Shown here: in pieces, positions 9,635 through 13,715 of the stretch | Numbering within the stretch: the stretch's first letter is position 1 | Layout of the letters: the number at the start of each line of letters is the position of its first letter | Assembly (NCBI GenBank): GCA_014376915.1 | Contig: JACMQP010000500.1 | Location: 1-13,715 of the forward strand | Direction: 5' to 3' | Length of the DNA: 13,715 nt | Source of the DNA: Ramlibacter sp. | Lineage (GTDB): Bacteria; Pseudomonadota; Gammaproteobacteria; Burkholderiales; Burkholderiaceae | The notes under the pieces: model-generated | The model's input: the letters and a program-made list of their open reading frames with translations, nothing else | What the model was told of the DNA's origin: nothing | Database searches by the model: none | Translations under genes and position numbers: made by a program

Positions 9635-9721
9635 AACCATTTGTCGTCGATCTATGTGCTTTACGCCAGTGGAGCCGGGCTAATCAAGTCCTGGGCGTCC
9701 ATTGAGGTGGTTCGTCCGCTG

Positions 9722-10942
9722 ATGGAGCCTGTGCTTCATCCTTCGCGCTGGCGCATCCGCGCTCTGGGATTATCGACGGCGCTGGGCCACCCGCTTTACT
9801 ACTGGGTCTGGGGCAAGCTGCTGCCGCAGCCGTACGAAAGCATTGTGCTGCGGCTCGCGATGGGCATGCTGGGCTTGAGCCTGCTGGTGTTTCCCCAGTT
9901 CAGCGCGACGCCGCCGAGCCGCGCGGCGGCCGCCACCTTCACCGCGATCTTCTGGATCACGCTGCCGCTGTTCTTCTCGTGGATGTACTTCTGCAACAAC
10001 GGCAACCCGGTGTGGCTGGCCAGCCTGGGTGCGATGTTCCTGATCTACTACCAGCTGACCGACTGGCGGATAGCGACCCTGGGCAGCGTTTCTGGCGTCG
10101 CGCTCGCCTGGGTGCTGTTCACCGCCGTCGGCCCGCAGGCTCCGGAAATGTCGCTGCCGCAGGTGCAGACCAGCATCGTGGTAATTTTCTTCAGCTGGTT
10201 GATGGGGCTGGTCCTGGGCATCTCGTCGTACAACCTGCGGCGCGAGCAATTGAACTACACCTTGGGCACGATGGGCATCATGGCCCACGAGCTGCGCACG
10301 CCGCTGGCGACCATGTCGCTGATCGGCGATGTGCTGCGCGCCGAGGCCACGGAATGCGGGGAGGCTTCGGCCCAGAAACTCGAGAAAATGGGGACCCGGC
10401 TCAACACGTTGGTGCGCAACATGAATCACCAGATCGACACGCAGATCGCGAACGCCCGTCTGATGCGGCTGCCGGTGCACAAAGGGGCGATTTCCGCTGC
10501 CGACCTGGTGCGCCAGGTGGTGGCGGATTACCCGTACCGCAGCACCAAGGAGCGCGAGTGCGTGCAGGTGCTGGTGCGGCGCGATTTTCTGTTCGAAGGT
10601 TCGCAGGCGCTGTTCGCCCAGGTAATCGACAACCTGCTGAAGAACGCGCTGCGCTCACTGGCGGCGGCGACCACTGCCAGCGAGCCGGGCGACCTGCTGA
10701 TCGAAGTCGGAACGCTGCACAGCCGCGGCCGAATCGTCGTCAACGACCGGGGCGTCGGCATCGACCCGGCACTGCAGCCGCGCATCTTCGAACCTTTCTT
10801 CTCCACCGACCGTGGCACCGGCCACGGACTCGGGCTGGCGTTCTGTGAGCGCGTGATCCAGAGTGCCCACGGCACGATCCGGGTCAAGTCCGAGCCGGCG
10901 CGCGGCGCCATCTTCACCATCGAACTGCCGCTGCTGGCCTAG
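9722..10942 (+). CDS. cqsS: CqsS/LqsS-like sensor histidine kinase for alpha-hydroxyketone autoinducer
   Basis: 406 residues from ATG 9722. The N-terminal half has six hydrophobic segments (about 14-32, 41-57, 71-90, 97-112, 117-136, 149-169) and closely matches remembered Vibrio CqsS text: GHPLYYWVWGKLLPQPYESIVLRL corresponds to GFPIYYIVWEFLFPQPYENLPLRL, and NNGNPVWLAS keeps the W-x-x-S that in Vibrio concerns CAI-1 recognition. The kinase core follows: His189 in MAHELRTPLA (H box), N304-N308 in NLLKNAL (N box), D342-R-G-V-G-I (G1), FEPFF (F box) and GTGHGLGLAFC from 365 (G2). It ends there: unlike Vibrio CqsS there is no fused receiver domain, as in Legionella LqsS. Expected role: inner-membrane receptor that controls phosphorylation of the downstream response regulator, 42 bp away. 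Start uncertain: TTG 9641 and TTG 9605 are in-frame alternatives. Confidence 0.88.
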   Translation: MEPVLHPSRWRIRALGLSTALGHPLYYWVWGKLLPQPYESIVLRLAMGMLGLSLLVFPQFSATPPSRAAAATFTAIFWITLPLFFSWMYFCNNGNPVWLASLGAMFLIYYQLTDWRIATLGSVSGVALAWVLFTAVGPQAPEMSLPQVQTSIVVIFFSWLMGLVLGISSYNLRREQLNYTLGTMGIMAHELRTPLATMSLIGDVLRAEATECGEASAQKLEKMGTRLNTLVRNMNHQIDTQIANARLMRLPVHKGAISAADLVRQVVADYPYRSTKERECVQVLVRRDFLFEGSQALFAQVIDNLLKNALRSLAAATTASEPGDLLIEVGTLHSRGRIVVNDRGVGIDPALQPRIFEPFFSTDRGTGHGLGLAFCERVIQSAHGTIRVKSEPARGAIFTIELPLLA

Positions 10943-10984
10943 CACAATGATCCACCGACAAACCCCCCGACACCAGGATATGCG

Positions 10985-11962
10985 ATGAGCTTTCCTCTCT
11001 TTCACCGTCCCGGTACCGTGGTCTTCCTCGATGACGACCCCGATTACCTGGAAATGCTGGCGCTGGTGCTGCCCAAGCGCTGGCACGTCAAGCTGTTCAT
11101 GCGGCCGGCGGAATGCATCAACTACCTGCAGCAGGAGCCGCCGTTCTGGGAAGCGGACGCCTGGAATCAGCAGCAGCTGATCACGGAATGGCGCGAAGGC
11201 AGGCCGCTGATTCCGCAGATCCTCGGCTACTGGTCCAAGTACACCGAGCGCTATGCGTTGACGCGCGTCTGCGTCGTCGACTACTCGATGCCAGGGATGG
11301 ACGGCCTGCAGGCGCTGGGCGAACTGATGGACTGGCCCGGAGCGAGGGTCTTGCTGACCGGCCAGGCCGACGAACAGGTGGCGGTGCGCGCGTTCAACCG
11401 CGGCCTCATCGACCAGTTCATCGCCAAGCAGACGCCGGACATCTCGCGCCGGCTGATCGATGCCGTGGAGCAGTTGCTGGCGACACCGAACGCGCGCCAC
11501 GAGCAGACCTGGCGCGTGACTTTGAGTCCCGAGCAGAACGCGCTGCTGCGTGGCGCGGCGGCCGGCCGCGACCTCAAGGCCTTCGCCGCCAAGCACTGGA
11601 TCGAGCACGTGGTGATCGGACAGCCGTTCGGCGTGCTGGGCATGGACAGCGCGGGCCATGTCAGCTGGCTGCAACTCGAAACCCGTGAAGGACTCAAGGC
11701 GTTGGCCGAACTGGCCGAGATCGAAGGCGTGCCGGCGGCCGGCCTGGAGGACATCCGCTCGGGGCGCAAGCTGGCTGACCTGGAGTTGCGCCAGGCGCTG
11801 GGTCGCGGCGGCCCACCGCTGCTGACGCAGGCGGACCCAATCGGCCAAGGCGAGGGCCTGCTGGGCTCCTTGTTCTCAATCGAGGCACCGCACTCGCCCG
11901 ACGTCGTGAACAGCTATTCCAGCTGGCTGGCGCGACAGGAGCCGCGAACCGTGCAAGGCTAG
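10985..11962 (+). CDS. LqsR-like response regulator with enlarged receiver domain and non-HTH output domain
   Basis: 325 residues from ATG 10985, AGGA six bases upstream, directly behind cqsS. The receiver hallmarks are all present but stretched: acidic pocket D16-D17-D18, phosphoacceptor Asp99 in VVDYSMPGMDG, Thr125 in LLTG and Lys148 in FIAKQ. The phosphoacceptor is normally near residue 50-55, so about 45 extra residues (roughly 50-92, Trp/Gln/Glu-rich, with EPPFWEADAWNQQQL) are inserted before the phosphorylation strand. The C-terminal part, about 170-325, has no visible HTH, GGDEF, EAL or HD motif; it starts with a LSPEQNALLRG helix and includes a PAS-like stretch, IGQPFGVLGMDSAGHVSWLQLE. 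Length and layout resemble Legionella LqsR. Likely partner of the CqsS-like kinase; how the output works is unknown. Confidence 0.8.
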   Translation: MSFPLFHRPGTVVFLDDDPDYLEMLALVLPKRWHVKLFMRPAECINYLQQEPPFWEADAWNQQQLITEWREGRPLIPQILGYWSKYTERYALTRVCVVDYSMPGMDGLQALGELMDWPGARVLLTGQADEQVAVRAFNRGLIDQFIAKQTPDISRRLIDAVEQLLATPNARHEQTWRVTLSPEQNALLRGAAAGRDLKAFAAKHWIEHVVIGQPFGVLGMDSAGHVSWLQLETREGLKALAELAEIEGVPAAGLEDIRSGRKLADLELRQALGRGGPPLLTQADPIGQGEGLLGSLFSIEAPHSPDVVNSYSSWLARQEPRTVQG

Positions 11963-11969
11963 CCGCGCG

Positions 11970-13211
11970 CTACGCCGTCTGCGCGCGGTTGCGCCTGGCG
12001 ATCGCCCACTCCCAGGGCCGCACCTGCGCGGCGACGTTGCGCGCCGCGGACTCGACGTGCACCAGTTCGGCCTCTGTCAGGCCCGCGTTGAGCGTCAACC
12101 GCACCATCGCCCGGTTGCGGCTGGTTGCCGGCGCGCAGAACACCGAGCCGATCACGCCCTGCCCTTCTAGCGCATCGCGCAGCGCCAGCGTATCGGCCTC
12201 AAGCCCGGCTTCCAGAGAAATGATCTGCTCGCTGCCGTGATGGATCGGATACCCGAGGTCCGACAGGCTCGAGCGCAGGCGTCGCGTGTTGGCATGGAGC
12301 TTGCTCCGCGCCGCGTCGCTGCGCTTGATCACCTCCAGCGTCGCGCGCAGGCCGGCCACTTCATGCGGCAGCAGGCAGGAACTGAAGATGCTCGGAAAGC
12401 TGTGGCACATCAGGTAGTTGCGCAGTTGCGCCGGCATCGAGAAAAACCCGGCGCGGCCGGCGAAGGCCTTGGCCAGACTGCAGCTGATGAACTGCACGCG
12501 GTCCGTCAGTCCGAGCTGGGCGCACAAACCGGCGCCCGCCGGGCCGTGGGTGCCGACCGAATGCGATTCGTCGACCAGGATCATCGAACCGCTGCGCTCG
12601 GCCGCCTCGACGATCTCGCGCAATGGGCAGAGCGCGCCGGTGGTGCTGTAAACGGAATCGACGACCACCAGGCCGGGGCCGTGGCGCTCCATCACCTTGG
12701 CCAGGTGCACCGGGTCGTTGTGGCGAAAGGGATGGACCGGCGCCTGCGCCGCGCGCGCGCCTTCCCAGAGCGACATGTGGGCCAGGCTGTCCATGTAGAC
12801 GGGAGTATCGCGATCCGCCACCACCTGCAGCAGGCCAAGGTTGGCCGTGTAGCCGGACTGGCACAGCAGTCCGTCCTCGACGCCGAGCCAGTCGCAGATG
12901 GCACGTTCAAGTTGCCAGGCGCTGTTGCCTTCAAGCTGGAACACGCCGGACTGCAAGACGAATTCACGGTCGCTGCGGATCGAAGCCAGCTGCGCCTGGA
13001 CGATGTCCGGATGGCCGGTGATCGCTAGGTAATCGTTACCGTCCAGGCGGACGTCGTCGCTGAGCGGCGCCCGTCCGTGGGTGACGAACTTGCCGCCCCA
13101 CTCATCGCGCAGGCGGGCCGAGAACTCGCGCTCGATGCGCTGCTGCAGCCGAGTGGATAGCTGGGGACGACCAATGGTGGTCGGGGAAAAGGGGGCGTGA
13201 AGGACTTCCAT
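11970..13211 (-). CDS. cqsA: CqsA/LqsA-like alpha-hydroxyketone autoinducer synthase
   Basis: 413 residues from ATG 13211. A PLP-dependent alpha-oxoamine synthase (fold type I; KBL/BioF/ALAS family) with CqsA-specific text: DGNDYLAITGHP, NLGLLQ, DTPVYMDSLAHMSLWEGARAA, the HGPG at 177-180, VVDSVYST, VDESHSVGTHGPAGAGL (Asp214, His217), SLAKAF with the PLP-lysine Lys248, FPSIFSS, GSVFCAPATSRNR. These blocks match remembered Vibrio CqsA far better than KBL or BioF. CqsA condenses a SAM- or 2-aminobutyrate-derived unit with a fatty acyl-CoA to give the CAI-1 precursor; Legionella LqsA makes LAI-1. The chain length here is unknown. Start: ATG 13235 would add eight residues (MHSNSRCT); neither start has a good Shine-Dalgarno, and 13211 already exceeds the Vibrio N-terminus. 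Converges on the response regulator gene with 7 bp between stops. Confidence 0.92.
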   Translation of the reverse strand: MEVLHAPFSPTTIGRPQLSTRLQQRIEREFSARLRDEWGGKFVTHGRAPLSDDVRLDGNDYLAITGHPDIVQAQLASIRSDREFVLQSGVFQLEGNSAWQLERAICDWLGVEDGLLCQSGYTANLGLLQVVADRDTPVYMDSLAHMSLWEGARAAQAPVHPFRHNDPVHLAKVMERHGPGLVVVDSVYSTTGALCPLREIVEAAERSGSMILVDESHSVGTHGPAGAGLCAQLGLTDRVQFISCSLAKAFAGRAGFFSMPAQLRNYLMCHSFPSIFSSCLLPHEVAGLRATLEVIKRSDAARSKLHANTRRLRSSLSDLGYPIHHGSEQIISLEAGLEADTLALRDALEGQGVIGSVFCAPATSRNRAMVRLTLNAGLTEAELVHVESAARNVAAQVRPWEWAIARRNRAQTA

Positions 13212-13238
13212 GGTGCACCGAGAGTTGCTGTGCATTCA

Positions 13239-13250
13239 TTGGGGGCCCAA
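13239..13250. promoter_or_regulatory. Short palindrome at the cqsA translation start region
   Basis: TTGGG-2-CCCAA sits just before the ATG at 13235 and 27 bp before the ATG at 13211. It may be an operator half of a larger site or a small hairpin over the ribosome-binding region, or chance. Listed because cqsA has no evident Shine-Dalgarno sequence. Confidence 0.2.
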
Positions 13251-13269
13251 ACGATTTGTTGCGTGAGTC

Positions 13270-13295
13270 ACCCCCTGTCAACATTGACAGGGGGT
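13270..13295. promoter_or_regulatory. 26-bp near-perfect palindrome between secA and cqsA
   Basis: Arms ACCCCCTGTCAA (13270-13281) and TTGACAGGGGGT (13284-13295) are perfectly complementary around a CA centre. It lies 55 bp after the secA stop and 34 bp or more before the cqsA start. On the minus strand, the direction of both genes, the hairpin is not followed by a T tract, so an intrinsic secA terminator is not the obvious reading; on the plus strand TTTGTGTT follows. The arms contain TTGACA on both strands, and on the minus strand it could double as a -35 box for cqsA. An operator or a factor-assisted terminator are both possible. Confidence 0.55.
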
Positions 13296-13350
13296 TTGTG
13301 TTGCGAGACGGCTCTTTTGCTACTGAACGTAACCAAAGACAGCAACTGGA

Positions 13351-13715
13351 CTAGGCCAGTTTGCCGTGGCACTGCTTGTACTTCTTTCCACTACCGCACG
13401 GGCAGGGGTCGTTGCGACCCACCCGCGCATACTGCTCACCCAGCCCCACCCCGCCAGCCGGACGGGTCGTGCTTTGGTCGACCATGGTTTCGACGTCGCC
13501 AGTCTCGGTCGGCGCCGTGTACGTGACGTTGGCAATGCGCTCGGCCCGGCTTTCCAGGTCCTCGGCCGCCTGTTCCAGCTGCTCGCCGGACTGGACCTTG
13601 ACGGTCATCAGCAGCTTGGTGACTTCGTTCTTCACCGAGTCCAGCAGCTGGCCGAACAGTTCGAAGGCCTCGCGCTTGTATTCCTGCTTCGGCTGCTTCT
13701 GGGCGTAGCCGCGCA
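13351..13715 (-). CDS. secA: Preprotein translocase ATPase SecA, C-terminal end (partial)
   Basis: Only the last 120 or so residues are inside the window; the gene continues past the right edge. The visible end of the helical scaffold domain ([21 protein letters not shown]) leads through the end of the wing into a flexible linker and the SEC-C zinc-binding tail [18 protein letters not shown], which binds SecB and zinc in SecA proteins, ending GKLA. SecA drives Sec-dependent export at the inner membrane. The gene reads toward cqsA on the same strand, with a 115-139 bp gap that carries the palindrome described separately; read-through into cqsA cannot be excluded. Confidence 0.97.
   Translation of the reverse strand, partial: RGYAQKQPKQEYKREAFELFGQLLDSVKNEVTKLLMTVKVQSGEQLEQAAEDLESRAERIANVTYTAPTETGDVETMVDQSTTRPAGGVGLGEQYARVGRNDPCPCGSGKKYKQCHGKLA

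Noticed and set aside
8058..9683. A 541-codon plus-strand frame opposite the TelA-like and LuxR genes
   Set aside because: It has Ser/Arg/Ala-rich shadow composition; the minus strand has ribosome sites and the HTH motif.
9552..9721. A canonical lux box or clear sigma-70 promoter between luxR and cqsS
   Set aside because: I found only a TATCAT with no matching -35 box and a 5-bp-arm repeat; neither is strong enough to call a promoter or lux box.
13270..13310. Classic intrinsic terminator for secA
   Set aside because: The hairpin is strong, but on the minus strand it is followed by GTGACTCACG rather than a T tract, so I left its role open.

Overview
The window is about 13.7 kb of GC-rich, densely packed bacterial chromosome. 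Third codon positions are mostly G or C, many neighbouring genes are a few bases apart or overlap by 1-4 bases, and no transposase, tRNA, rRNA, phage gene or CRISPR array was seen. The SecA C-terminus with a SEC-C zinc motif, a CoaX-type pantothenate kinase and the overall gene style suggest a proteobacterium, most likely a gammaproteobacterium of the Xanthomonadales type. That placement is inference.

Left part (1-7124): a lipoprotein aminopeptidase (cut by the window edge) is translationally coupled behind a molybdopterin oxidoreductase, both on the minus strand. A 0.2 kb intergenic region with a long inverted repeat separates them from a small secreted, Asn/Pro/Lys-rich basic protein on the plus strand. 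Next come an ArgE-type M20 deacetylase (minus) and, divergently, an M20D amidohydrolase overlapping a DUF2817/M14-like carboxypeptidase gene (plus). This block looks like peptide, amide and amino-acid housekeeping or catabolism.

Middle (7121-9551, minus strand): coaX lies behind a distant TelA/toxic-anion-resistance-like gene, with a plausible promoter before the pair. A LuxR-family regulator with a C-terminal LuxR HTH lies upstream of that promoter.

Right part (9552-13211) holds the most interesting content: a complete candidate alpha-hydroxyketone (CAI-1/LAI-1 type) quorum-sensing locus. A CqsS-like six-TM sensor histidine kinase and a LqsR-like response regulator (REC with a large insertion, no visible HTH) form a plus-strand operon. 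The PLP-dependent autoinducer synthase cqsA converges on it from the minus strand, 7 bp away. The luxR-type gene is divergent from the kinase, so the locus reads luxR< cqsS> lqsR-like> <cqsA. The kinase has no receiver domain of its own, so the layout resembles the Legionella Lqs scheme more than the hybrid Vibrio CqsS phosphorelay, with a LuxR-type regulator added. A near-perfect 26-bp palindrome lies between secA and cqsA. The right edge is the 3' end of secA (minus).
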